NCBI GenBank assembly: GCA_030645735.1
Contig: JAUSNP010000002.1
Location: 1-39,999 of the forward strand
Direction: 5' to 3'
Source: Candidatus Moraniibacteriota bacterium
GTDB taxonomy: Bacteria; Patescibacteria; Paceibacteria; Moranbacterales; UBA2206
Length of the DNA stretch: 39,999 bases
In this document: piece by piece, positions 13,674 to 21,894 of the stretch
Numbering within the stretch: the first letter of the stretch is position 1
How the letters are laid out: every line of letters starts with the position of its first letter
Notes under the pieces: model-generated
Seen by the model: only the letters and a program-made list of their open reading frames with translations
Databases searched by the model: none
What the model was told of the DNA's origin: nothing
Translations under genes and position numbers: made by a program

Positions 13674-15101
13674 CTAAGCCTGTTCTTGATCTTGACTCGG
13701 CTCTGCAACATGATTGTGATCATGATAGACCACTACATTGTCAGTCTTCAATTTCTTCTTTACTAAATCAATCAATTTTTCCGCGCTAGCCGTTTCCTGT
13801 TCACCACTAATCATATTTTTGATGATGACTGTTTTGTCCAAAGCTTCTTTTTGACCCAAAATCAAAGTCATTTCTACGCCCAATCGATTAGCTACGCGCA
13901 GTTGTGATTTCAAACTACCTCGGCCAAAACTTTCCGCCACCAAAATTCCATTCTTTTCCAATTCAGAGAATAAACGCAAACTTTTCTTTTTGGCCAAGTC
14001 GCCCAATTGAGCCAAGAAAACTTTTGGCTTTGGCGCGCGATAGGGTTTGGCTTGCACACGTTTCATTTCCAAAATCAATCGCTCCACTCCCAAGCCAAAT
14101 CCGATGGCCGGAGTTGCTTCCCCACCAATCATTTTCACCAGACCATCATATCTTCCGCCACCACCCAATGAACTCTTGCGTCCTTCTTCAGAACCAGACC
14201 AAATTTCAAAAACAGTTTTGGTATAATAGTCCAAACCACGCACAAGTCGCGGGTTGATGGTGTATGGCAAATCCAATTCATCTAAATATTCCAACAAACT
14301 CTTGAAATGTACGCGACATTCTTCGCATAAGTGATCCACTGATTGTGGGGCTGAAGCACTAACTTGCGAACACTTGTCTTCTTTGCAATCCAACACACGC
14401 AAAGGATTCAAATCCATTCTGCGCTTGCAATCAATACACAGTTTAGTTGCTTTTGATTCTAAATAACTTACTAGCAAATCTCGATATTGCTTGCGACAAA
14501 CTGGGCAACCAATTGAGTTGACTTGAATCTGAATGGCCTTGATGCCCAAATTTTGCACCACGCGCGCCGCCACCTGAATCATTTGCGCATCCAAAATTGG
14601 ATCTTGTTCGCCAAATGAATCAAAATTGACTTGCGAAAATTCTCGATAACGCCCTTCTTGCGGTCGATCATAACGATAGACAGTGCCAGCAGAAAAAAGC
14701 TTCACTGGTTTGCTCAACACATTCATACCATGTTGGATATACGCGCGCGCAATGCCAGCCGTCATTTCTGGTCGCAAAGCCACCTTGTCGCCACCCTTGG
14801 TCACAAAACTATATAATTCTTTTTCTACAATGTCAGTCCCCTCACCAATACTGCGGTTGAAAAGATTGCTGAATTCCACGATTGGCGTATCAATGCGAGA
14901 GAAGCCATAATCACGAGAAAGTCTTTCTGTCACTCGACGCACTTGCTCCCAATATGGCTGGTCTTCTGGCAATATATCTCTCATACCACGCAAAGGTTGC
15001 AACGCGATGGGCTCCAATTCTTTTTTCACTTCCTTAACTTGTTTCTTCGCTTTCGCTGGAACTGCTTTTTTAGCAACTACTTTCTTGATGATTTTAGCCA
15101 T
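13674..15101 (-). CDS. hisS: Histidyl-tRNA synthetase with a basic N-terminal tail
   Basis: 475 residues. The class II motifs are present: motif 1 region PLRGMRDILPED, motif 2 YRYDRPQEGRYREFSQVNFDSFG, the HisRS-specific RGLDYYTKTVFE, and motif 3 GFGLGVERLILEM. The anticodon-binding domain ends with GRGSLKSQLRVANRLG. It charges tRNA-His. Odd features are a 35-residue N-terminal tail of Lys/Ala/Val words (VVAKKAVPAKAKKQVKEV) like that on NrdD, and a His-rich C-terminus (YHDHNH). I use the ATG at 15101; a GTG upstream adds five residues. Confidence 0.95.
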   Translation of the reverse strand: MAKIIKKVVAKKAVPAKAKKQVKEVKKELEPIALQPLRGMRDILPEDQPYWEQVRRVTERLSRDYGFSRIDTPIVEFSNLFNRSIGEGTDIVEKELYSFVTKGGDKVALRPEMTAGIARAYIQHGMNVLSKPVKLFSAGTVYRYDRPQEGRYREFSQVNFDSFGEQDPILDAQMIQVAARVVQNLGIKAIQIQVNSIGCPVCRKQYRDLLVSYLESKATKLCIDCKRRMDLNPLRVLDCKEDKCSQVSASAPQSVDHLCEECRVHFKSLLEYLDELDLPYTINPRLVRGLDYYTKTVFEIWSGSEEGRKSSLGGGGRYDGLVKMIGGEATPAIGFGLGVERLILEMKRVQAKPYRAPKPKVFLAQLGDLAKKKSLRLFSELEKNGILVAESFGRGSLKSQLRVANRLGVEMTLILGQKEALDKTVIIKNMISGEQETASAEKLIDLVKKKLKTDNVVVYHDHNHVAEPSQDQEQA

Positions 15102-15109
15102 GATGTTAT

Positions 15110-15235
15110 AAATCACAAATTAAACACTAATTAAACTCTCCTGCCTGCCGGCAGGCAGGAATACTCTCTAATAATTTTTAAATTTTATTCGCGATCATTC
15201 GGGAAAAATTCGAGATTGATTTGCGATTTATATCA
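15110..15235. repeat. Degenerate inverted repeat with a 22-bp perfect palindrome
   Basis: The core TCCTGCCTGCC/GGCAGGCAGGA (15139-15160) is a perfect 22-bp palindrome. Flanking words (TATAAATCACAAATTAAACA on the left, the complement of TGATTTGCGATTTATA on the right) mirror each other. It sits between hisS and lepB. Confidence 0.65.
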
Positions 15236-15850
15236 TTAAAATATAGATATTTTATCTAATGGCCACGCGCGGAAAAGTGCTTTGCCTACGATATCAGCTT
15301 CTGGCAATGGACCCCAAGAGCGCGAATCAGAGCTGAATTGACGATTATCACCCATCACAAAATATTCATCATCTTTGAGCTTCATTGTTACCTCACCAGT
15401 TGTTTTTATGTTGCTAGGTAAATAGCTACTCTCATCCAAAACAAAACCATCCGGATTTTCTGAATTATAAATTTTTACCTTACCATCTTTGATTTCAATT
15501 TTCTCTCCTGGCAAACCAACGGTTCTTTTGATAAAAAATTGAGTTGGATTTTTCGGATAACGGAAAACGATCACCTCTTGTCGGCCAAGCTCCTTGAACG
15601 GTTCAATGGTGAAAAGTGGTCCAACTTCAGTTTTTTTATAACCAAATTCATTTACAATCAGATATTGATTGTTTTCAAAATTCGGCTCCATCGAAGCGCC
15701 TTGCACGAAAAATGGCTGAAACAAAAAAACACGAATCGGGATGATGATGACAAAAGCCAGGATGAAAATTTTGATGACCTCCAACACAAACCCACCGACG
15801 CCATAATAGCGCTCGTCTTGAATTTTGTTAGAAGAAGAGTTAGTTTGCAT
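15236..15850 (-). CDS. lepB: Signal peptidase I
   Basis: 204 residues. One N-terminal membrane helix (about residues 21-45) precedes the catalytic Ser53 in GASMEP and the general base Lys108 in FFIKRTVGLPGE. GDNRQFSSDSRSWGPL is the conserved box E. The enzyme cuts signal peptides of exported proteins at the outer face of the membrane. It is probably the processing enzyme for the secreted protein encoded at 28088-28390. A TGC-TAAAAT extended -10 is visible upstream near 15893-15898. Confidence 0.95.
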   Translation of the reverse strand: MQTNSSSNKIQDERYYGVGGFVLEVIKIFILAFVIIIPIRVFLFQPFFVQGASMEPNFENNQYLIVNEFGYKKTEVGPLFTIEPFKELGRQEVIVFRYPKNPTQFFIKRTVGLPGEKIEIKDGKVKIYNSENPDGFVLDESSYLPSNIKTTGEVTMKLKDDEYFVMGDNRQFSSDSRSWGPLPEADIVGKALFRAWPLDKISIF

Positions 15851-15982
15851 GACTATTTTATTTCATAGGCTTACTTGCCCTGTTTACCTACTATTTTAGC
15901 AGAAAAATAGCACCTTGGCAAGGGTGAAAATAGGCTGAATCAAGCCTTTTTAATACAAAAACAAAGTCTGCGCAAATCTGAC

Positions 15983-17044
15983 TTATCTTAGCTCTTTATC
16001 TAACTTCTTAATCTCTTTCATAAGCGCCGGCAAGATATCTTTTTCTTTGACGCTCTTGATGACTTTGCCTTTGGCAAAAATCGCGCCCATTCCCTTGCCA
16101 CCCGCCACGCCAATGTCCGCTTCGCGCGCTTCGCCAGGGCCATTGACCACGCAACCCATGACTGCCACTTTGATGGGCGTTTTGATTTTGCTCAATTCTT
16201 TTTCTACGGCGTTGGCCAATTCAATCAATTTGATTTGGGTGCGTCCGCAAGTTGGACAAGAAATCATTTCTGGTCCACGGCGACGAAGTCCCAATGATTG
16301 CAAAATCGCCCAACAAGTGTCAATTTCTTCCACTGGATCCGCCGTGAGTGACACACGAAAAGTAGCGCCAATTTTTTCATGCAACAAGATGCCAATGCCA
16401 ATGGCACTGCGAATTGAACCAGTGAAAACTGTGCCAGCTTCCGTCACGCCCAAATGCAATGGATAGTCAACTTTTTTCGCCATCATCTCATAAGCTTCCA
16501 CCATTTGTGGCACATTGCTGAATTTGATGGCAATCAAAATGTCTTTGAAATTCAATTTTTCCAAAATCTTCACGTGTCTCAAGGCCGATTCAACGGCTGC
16601 CTTGGGAGTGGCGCCATATTTATTCAGAAAATCTTGTTCAATTGAACCGGCATTCACACCGATGCGAATCGGAATTTTTTTCTTCTTGCACGCATCCACC
16701 ACCGCTTTGACTTTTTCCTCCGAACCAATGTTGCCCGGATTGATGCGAATCTTGTCCACGCCTTGCGCCACCGCTTCCAAAGCTAACTTATAATCAAAAT
16801 GAATATCCGCCACCAACGGAATATGGATCTGTTTTTTGATTTTGCCCAACACCTTGGCCGCTGCCATATCCAGCACTGCCACGCGCACGATTTCACAGCC
16901 CTTTTTCTCCAACGCCAAAATCTGTTTGACCGTAGCTTTTACATCATGCGTGTCAGTGTTGCACATTGATTGAATGCGCACTGGATTGTCGCCACCCAAC
17001 AGCAGATTGCCAATTTTGACCACGCGAGTTTTTCGATTTTTCAT
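15983..17044 (-). CDS. ispG: 4-hydroxy-3-methylbut-2-enyl diphosphate synthase (IspG/GcpE)
   Basis: 353 residues. The N-terminal TIM barrel starts TRVVKIGNLLLGGDNPVRIQSM. The C-terminal iron-sulfur part has ISCPTCGRTQ and MGCVVNGPGEA, which supply the three cluster cysteines and the catalytic glutamate region. It reduces MEcPP to HMBPP in the MEP isoprenoid route, which would supply undecaprenyl carrier for the wall enzymes encoded nearby. Two palindromes lie upstream at 17100-17116 and 17159-17181. Confidence 0.95.
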   Translation of the reverse strand: MKNRKTRVVKIGNLLLGGDNPVRIQSMCNTDTHDVKATVKQILALEKKGCEIVRVAVLDMAAAKVLGKIKKQIHIPLVADIHFDYKLALEAVAQGVDKIRINPGNIGSEEKVKAVVDACKKKKIPIRIGVNAGSIEQDFLNKYGATPKAAVESALRHVKILEKLNFKDILIAIKFSNVPQMVEAYEMMAKKVDYPLHLGVTEAGTVFTGSIRSAIGIGILLHEKIGATFRVSLTADPVEEIDTCWAILQSLGLRRRGPEMISCPTCGRTQIKLIELANAVEKELSKIKTPIKVAVMGCVVNGPGEAREADIGVAGGKGMGAIFAKGKVIKSVKEKDILPALMKEIKKLDKELR

Positions 17045-17099
17045 AATAATTTTTTAACTATTTATGTGAGCAAAAGTTAGACAAAAAAACAAATCATCT

Positions 17100-17181
17100 G
17101 TTCCCAAAATGGGAACGGTTGAGATATTTCCATATCTAAGTTTTTTTACCAAATTTCAGTTGTCTACAATTTGTAGACAAC
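17100..17181. promoter_or_regulatory. Two palindromes upstream of ispG
   Basis: GTTCCCA-AAA-TGGGAAC (17100-17116) and GTTGTCTACAA-T-TTGTAGACAAC (17159-17181, perfect 11-bp arms). No U tract follows on either strand, so they look more like operators than terminators. The second contains TACA/TGTA half-sites of the kind bound by BlaI/CopY-type repressors, but no such regulator is encoded here. Confidence 0.4.
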
Positions 17182-17197
17182 TCCACTGATAAATTCT

Positions 17198-17344
17198 TTA
17201 TAATTTCCTTTCTAAATATGCGCCGACCTCTTTCTCAAAAAAAGTTGCCACTTCCGCAAGCGTGGCCGACTCAATCATTTGCGTGTTGCCAATTTCCACC
17301 TCTGAAATATCTTTAAATTTTTTTAATATATTGTTCTCTGTTTT
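17198..17344 (-). pseudogene. Possible 3' remnant of an AbiEii-like nucleotidyltransferase toxin gene
   Basis: An open frame of 48 codons without an upstream start region, ending ATLAEVATFFEKEVGAYLERKL. The last part resembles the usual C-terminus of AbiEii-type nucleotidyltransferases (an FFEKEV helix). It overlaps the 3' end of the DUF6922-like gene by 32 nt in another frame, where the full toxin gene would normally begin. I infer that most of the gene has been deleted. The similarity is from memory and short. Confidence 0.35.
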
Positions 17345-17597
17345 TTATCTTGACCCCAAGAATATATTCAAAAAAATGCAACACAGCTGGCGTATAAATT
17401 CCACTGATTGGCTTTTCAAATTCCTGCTGAATTGCATCTCGACCATATTCCTTGAAAAGTTTTTGCACATCCCCCATAGATCCCAAGGCCAATGTCTGAT
17501 GGATAATCAAATGTCGATCCTTGTCTAAATCCAAAACATCCCCGCCTTTGCGCAGAAACCAAAATAGCTTATTTACCTCTAAATTAAACATTTTCAT
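17313..17597 (-). CDS. DUF6922-like small protein, possible antitoxin
   Basis: 94 residues: MKMFNLEVNKLFWFLRKGGDVLDLDKDRHLIIHQ, then LALGSMGDVQKLFKEYGRDAIQQEF. This LFW...H...L..G..D...L...G pattern matches small proteins commonly encoded directly before AbiEii-type nucleotidyltransferases, where they are presumed antitoxins. A TATAAT ends exactly 7 nt before the ATG at 17597, so the transcript may be leaderless; a second ATG at 17591 has an AGGAG upstream of it. The partner toxin appears to be lost. Confidence 0.6.
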   Translation of the reverse strand: MKMFNLEVNKLFWFLRKGGDVLDLDKDRHLIIHQTLALGSMGDVQKLFKEYGRDAIQQEFEKPISGIYTPAVLHFFEYILGVKIKNREQYIKKI

Positions 17598-17603
17598 ACT
17601 CCT

Positions 17604-17609
17604 ATTATA
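17604..17609 (-). promoter_or_regulatory. -10 element for the DUF6922-like gene
   Basis: TATAAT on the minus strand, followed immediately by AGGAG. The expected start site is at the ATG itself (17597). Confidence 0.45.
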
Positions 17610-17703
17610 GCAAAAATCAAACAAAAAAACAAGCGTAGCCTTAGCCACACTTGTTTGTGATATTTTTCGAAATTCAAAATTCAGACTTCAAAATTCCCGC
17701 CAA

Positions 17704-19395
17704 TTATCCCCACTTCTTGATCAACTCTTCTGATTGTTGGATTGGCAACTCAATGATGAAACGAGAACCGAGGTCTTGGCCGTCGGATTCGGCCCAGATG
17801 CGGCCGCCGTTGTTTTCAATCATACTTTTTCCAACAAACAAACCGAGGCCCGTGCCACCAGTGTTGAGGCGGGAGATGTCTTTGCCACGTGAGAATTTGG
17901 CAAACAAATATGGCAATTCAGTTTCGGGGATGCCAATGCCGGTGTCGGAAACAGTCACGCGGATGTTTTCGCCCAGTTGTTCGAGTTTCACTTTCACTCC
18001 ACCATGACCTTCTAAAGTATATTTGATGGCATTGTCTACTAGGTTGGAAATCACTTCACGCACCTTGATGCCGTCAATCAAAAGCTCTGGCAAAACTGTT
18101 TCGGGTTTGATGTAGGTCAAATCCAACTTGCAACTCTTGGCGCGCAAAGCAAAAGTGTCAATCACTTCCTGACAAATCTTGTCCATGTCCCACAGCGCAA
18201 ATTTGAATTCCATTCGTCCGGATTCCATGCGAGAAACATTCAACAAATCCTCCACCAAATTCACCAACCGCTCATTGCTCGAATAGACCTTGTTCAAAAC
18301 ATCTTCTTGTTGCGGAATCAATTTTCCATATGAACCCTCCAACAACATCGAAATGAAACCTTTGATGGCAGTGAGCGGCGTCCTCAATTGATGTGAAGCA
18401 ATGGAAATAAATTCCGTCTTGGCATTGTCCAATGTGCGCAACTGATCATTGGCTTGTGACAATTTCCCTGCCATCAACTGCAACTGTTCTTTTCTTTCAT
18501 CCAATTTCTTGCTGGACTTGATCAAAAACCAGCCAGCCACACCTGATAAAGCCAGAGTGATGCCTGTTAAGATTCTATTAGTGTTGTTTTGGATGAAAAA
18601 TAATTGAGAACCAATCAGAACAAACAATGAAACTACCAAAGCCTGCGCTCCAAGAAGTTTGATATTGAAAGCTTCAAATTTAACAATTAAATAAGCAAGG
18701 AAGCCAATAAATACTGGCATGCCAAAATACCCAAATTGGGAAAGATTCCAATTTTCTGTGAAACTACCCATTATATTGCCCCATGAAAATGCCAACAAAA
18801 ACAATGCAATGCCTATCCCGAGAAAAATTATTTTTTTCCTCAACTCCTCACTTTTCTCGAATATATATGACCTAATAATAAAAACTAAAATAGATAGAAC
18901 AAAGAATAGCTCCAGTGCATAACTTAAATAGAGAGCTACTGGACCCTCATTCGCGTCACAGGAAATCGTGCGCATACCAAAAAGATTATAATCAGTTGGA
19001 ATTAGCAATACAAATAATACTAACGGCAAGAGAAAAAATATTTTTTTATTTAATTCAACATCTTTGTTTGTTACAAATGTATACACAAAATATAACCCAG
19101 AAGCGAATACCATTGGCTCAATCAATATCTGCAACGACCACAAAAACATCACTAAATCGCTTTTATTACTAGCCCATATTATGGAATCCAATATAACATA
19201 CAAAGAAAAAGATAAAATAGAAATAAGTAACAATTTCGAAGATAATGACTTATTTTTAGAATAAATGAAAAAACCCAAAAATAGAGCCACAATTATTACT
19301 GGGATATGGGAATAATGTAGCAAAGTTGGAACATTGCTAGATAAAATCAAATAATGAGGGCTTTCCCATGGACAAAGTAACGCAGAATTAACCAT
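17704..19395 (-). CDS. Membrane sensor histidine kinase, 7-TM type, orphan
   Basis: 563 residues. About eight hydrophobic segments fill residues 25-290 with no large extracellular domain, like the 7TM histidine kinase sensors. A short coiled linker (KLDERKEQLQLMAGKLSQAND) leads to the phospho-acceptor His335 in SHQLRTPLTAIKG. The ATPase domain has DNAIKYTLEG (N box), DTGIGIPE (G1) and GGTGLGL (G2). No response regulator gene is adjacent. It is the last gene of the speD - DHS-like - speB operon, only 13 bp after speB, so its signal or output may relate to polyamines, which is inference. Confidence 0.88.
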   Translation of the reverse strand: MVNSALLCPWESPHYLILSSNVPTLLHYSHIPVIIVALFLGFFIYSKNKSLSSKLLLISILSFSLYVILDSIIWASNKSDLVMFLWSLQILIEPMVFASGLYFVYTFVTNKDVELNKKIFFLLPLVLFVLLIPTDYNLFGMRTISCDANEGPVALYLSYALELFFVLSILVFIIRSYIFEKSEELRKKIIFLGIGIALFLLAFSWGNIMGSFTENWNLSQFGYFGMPVFIGFLAYLIVKFEAFNIKLLGAQALVVSLFVLIGSQLFFIQNNTNRILTGITLALSGVAGWFLIKSSKKLDERKEQLQLMAGKLSQANDQLRTLDNAKTEFISIASHQLRTPLTAIKGFISMLLEGSYGKLIPQQEDVLNKVYSSNERLVNLVEDLLNVSRMESGRMEFKFALWDMDKICQEVIDTFALRAKSCKLDLTYIKPETVLPELLIDGIKVREVISNLVDNAIKYTLEGHGGVKVKLEQLGENIRVTVSDTGIGIPETELPYLFAKFSRGKDISRLNTGGTGLGLFVGKSMIENNGGRIWAESDGQDLGSRFIIELPIQQSEELIKKWG

Positions 19396-19408
19396 TTTTT
19401 TGTTTTAT

Positions 19409-20305
19409 TTATTTACTAATAAATTTTAATTTGTTTGTATTTTTGAGTAGCTTGTAAGAGATAATGCTGTATACCAACTGCGCAGCAGAATATGGAGTTA
19501 AAACATCATCCTTAGTTGGAGCAATTTCGACTATATCAGCTCCTATAATATCCTTGGATTCAAAAAGCTCTCTCAACAGCTCTGACATATAATCCCATTT
19601 AATGCCTCCAGGAACTGGGGTACCTGTGCCAGGAGCACAGGAAGGATCTAGGCCATCCATATCAATAGTCAGATAAACTAATTTTGTCTCTATGGAATCA
19701 ATGATTGATTTTATTGTTGGTACAGAACCCCTACCCCATTCAAAAACCTTGAGATTTTTTTCTTGAGAAAACTCATACTCATCCTTTCCGTAAGTTCTTA
19801 TACCCACTTGCACAGTGTTAAATCCAAAATCATATGCTCTCCGCATCACACAAGCATGATCAAATTTACTCGGGCTATCCTTATAGTCAGCCGTGTCATC
19901 TCTCAAATCAAGATGTGCATCAATCTGCAATATAGTGACATCTTTCGGATTCAACTCAGTAGCAAAAAACGAAAGTGCTCCGATTGAAACTGAATGGTTA
20001 CCACCCAACATTACTACGAATTTTTTCGGATACTTCACATATGTTTCTTTCACTATATTCACCATCTTTTCCGGAGATAGTTCATTTATGCCTTTCAATT
20101 TTTCATTTGCAATTTTAAAAAGATAAGCAGGCTCAGTTAGTGTAAATCTGTCAAAAAATTCTAAATCTTTATGCAAAATTTCTATAACACTATCTGGTCC
20201 AAGCTCAGATCCTTTTCGAAGAGAATAAGTCGCATCATAAGGAGCGCTCAAAATGATTGCGTCAGCTTTTTCAAAATCACTACAATTAACTATAGAATCT
20301 ATCAT
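19409..20305 (-). CDS. speB: Agmatinase/ureohydrolase
   Basis: 298 residues. The manganese ligands are in GGNHSVSIGAL, DAHLDLRDD and TIDMDGLDPSCAPGTGTP, the three ureohydrolase signatures. GGNHS replaces the more common GGDHS, a small variation in the first motif. Agmatinase splits agmatine into putrescine and urea. It lies 5 bp after the DHS-like gene and in one operon with speD, which supports agmatine rather than arginine as substrate. No arginine decarboxylase is seen in the window, so agmatine may come from elsewhere. Confidence 0.9.
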   Translation of the reverse strand: MIDSIVNCSDFEKADAIILSAPYDATYSLRKGSELGPDSVIEILHKDLEFFDRFTLTEPAYLFKIANEKLKGINELSPEKMVNIVKETYVKYPKKFVVMLGGNHSVSIGALSFFATELNPKDVTILQIDAHLDLRDDTADYKDSPSKFDHACVMRRAYDFGFNTVQVGIRTYGKDEYEFSQEKNLKVFEWGRGSVPTIKSIIDSIETKLVYLTIDMDGLDPSCAPGTGTPVPGGIKWDYMSELLRELFESKDIIGADIVEIAPTKDDVLTPYSAAQLVYSIISYKLLKNTNKLKFISK

Positions 20306-20310
20306 GATAA

Positions 20311-21333
20311 TTAAGCTTTTTTAAAAATTTCCGCTAAATTTCTTTTCTCTCTATTTTTCCAGCTTCCTTTATGATATGCATACCCAACCATGAGTGGCAG
20401 AACAGAAGTTGCTTCTGCATAAACCATTTGTTCATATGCTGTATTCACCTTACCCCAGGAAGCTGCTTCTTTAAGAGTGGAGCTTGAACAGGCACCATCC
20501 CTAACATCTGCCACTGTGATTTGAACTGCATATTTATGCAAAGGCACTTCTTTACCTAGCATTTCAGCGCAGACAACTGTATCTTGCAAGAAGTTCTTTG
20601 GAGTTCCTCCTCCAACGATAAAAATTCCAGTGTCCCCTGCTTTCATTTTAATTTCAGTTAATTCCCTGAAATCCTTAACTGAATCAATTGATACGTGGCT
20701 ATCTGGATTTTCAACCTGATGCATAACCAATCCAAAGCCCGCGCTACTATCAGAAAAAGCTGGACAGAAAATTGGCACATTGTTTTCATAAGCAGCTTGG
20801 ACAAGTGAATCTTTCTTTTTTGAATTATCAACTAAATATTTACCCATTTCCCATATAAATTCTCTTGAGGAATATGGTTTATGATCAAGACTATCTGCTA
20901 TTTCTTTAATTGCCTTATCACAATTCTGAAGTTCCTTTTCATCTATATAGGTGTCGTAAATTCTATCTATATATAAGTCTCGCAAAACATTATCATCAAT
21001 GTTTTGACTTCCTTGGTAATGTTTAGCTCCTAAAGCTTCAAAAAAATCCATATCCACAATACTAGCGCCAGTTGCTACAATAGCATCTACCATATTATTT
21101 TTCACCATATCCACATAAATTTGCATACATCCAGCTGCGCTGGTGCTACCAGCCAGCGATAAAACAACTGTACAATTTTTATCTTCCAACATCATATTAT
21201 ACAAATCAGTTGCACGCGCCAAATCCCGAGATGTGAATGACATCTTTCTCATAGCATCAACCATTTCAGTCGGATTGATTTTTTTAATATCTATGTGCTC
21301 AATCGTCTCCTTTAATAATTCTTCTCTTTTCAT
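20311..21333 (-). CDS. Deoxyhypusine synthase-like protein (probable polyamine aminobutyl transferase)
   Basis: 340 residues with the deoxyhypusine synthase fold. Features are LSLAGSTSAAG, ATGASIVDMDFFEALG, IFIVGGGTPKNFLQ (NAD site), and Lys295 in KEAASWGKV, the position of the catalytic lysine. Bacteria lack eIF5A, so bacterial members probably move an aminobutyl group to a small amine, for example making homospermidine. Its place between speD and speB supports polyamine synthesis. No spermidine synthase gene is visible, so the use of the SpeD product is unclear. Confidence 0.88.
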   Translation of the reverse strand: MKREELLKETIEHIDIKKINPTEMVDAMRKMSFTSRDLARATDLYNMMLEDKNCTVVLSLAGSTSAAGCMQIYVDMVKNNMVDAIVATGASIVDMDFFEALGAKHYQGSQNIDDNVLRDLYIDRIYDTYIDEKELQNCDKAIKEIADSLDHKPYSSREFIWEMGKYLVDNSKKKDSLVQAAYENNVPIFCPAFSDSSAGFGLVMHQVENPDSHVSIDSVKDFRELTEIKMKAGDTGIFIVGGGTPKNFLQDTVVCAEMLGKEVPLHKYAVQITVADVRDGACSSSTLKEAASWGKVNTAYEQMVYAEATSVLPLMVGYAYHKGSWKNREKRNLAEIFKKA

Positions 21334-21353
21334 ATATTTTTATGTAAAATGAA

Positions 21354-21758
21354 TTAACAAATATTATTAGCCGGATATCTTGTTCCCCTTTTCACAAAAT
21401 TCTCTTCAATCTCTCCTAATTTAAAAGTTTTAGTAAAATATTTTTTGATAAATTCACGATCAATTCCACTGGTACATGTGTAAACATCGATACTAACAAA
21501 TCTTCTTTTCGGGAAAGTATGGATGCTAATATGACTCTCTGCAATTACAACAATCCCGCTCCAACCCCCTGGATCTTTAATGGCATTGTCTTCAGCTTTA
21601 AAAACATATGGATCACTCAATCTAGTCATACCAAGCTGATGAGGCAACTCAACTAGAGAAAGCATGACCAAGTCCTTATCATTTAATCTTTCGGAATCAC
21701 CACCATAACAATCTAGCATTAAATGCTCCCCAAAATTACACACTTCTATGTCCACCAT
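21354..21758 (-). CDS. speD: S-adenosylmethionine decarboxylase proenzyme
   Basis: 134 residues, the bacterial class 1B size. The self-cleavage site AESHISIHTFP gives the pyruvoyl cofactor from the serine after Glu, and GWSGIVVI and VDVYTCTSG match the family. It makes decarboxylated SAM, the aminopropyl donor for spermidine. It is the first gene of the operon, 20 bp before the DHS-like gene. A TATAAT at 21768-21773 places the start site only a few bases before the ATG. Confidence 0.93.
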   Translation of the reverse strand: MVDIEVCNFGEHLMLDCYGGDSERLNDKDLVMLSLVELPHQLGMTRLSDPYVFKAEDNAIKDPGGWSGIVVIAESHISIHTFPKRRFVSIDVYTCTSGIDREFIKKYFTKTFKLGEIEENFVKRGTRYPANNIC

Positions 21759-21767
21759 TGCTTTAGT

Positions 21768-21773
21768 ATTATA
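21768..21773 (-). promoter_or_regulatory. -10 element of the polyamine operon
   Basis: TATAAT on the minus strand 9 nt upstream of the speD ATG; the leader would be only about 3 nt. No strong -35. Confidence 0.4.
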
Positions 21774-21852
21774 TTACGAATTACTTTATTATCCTACAAC
21801 AAAACTTTAATTTTTGCAAGCATAATCAAGGAAATTTAATAGCAAAATTACT

Positions 21853-21887
21853 AAGGGCCTTGGTTGAGAATCTCAACCAAGGCCCTT
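21853..21887 (-). terminator. Strong hairpin after the DMT transporter gene
   Basis: Perfect 17-bp arms (AAGGGCCTTGGTTGAGA and its complement) separated by one base. It lies 7 bp beyond the stop of the transporter gene; only a weak T-rich stretch follows on the minus strand. Confidence 0.75.
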
Positions 21888-21894
21888 TCGACAC

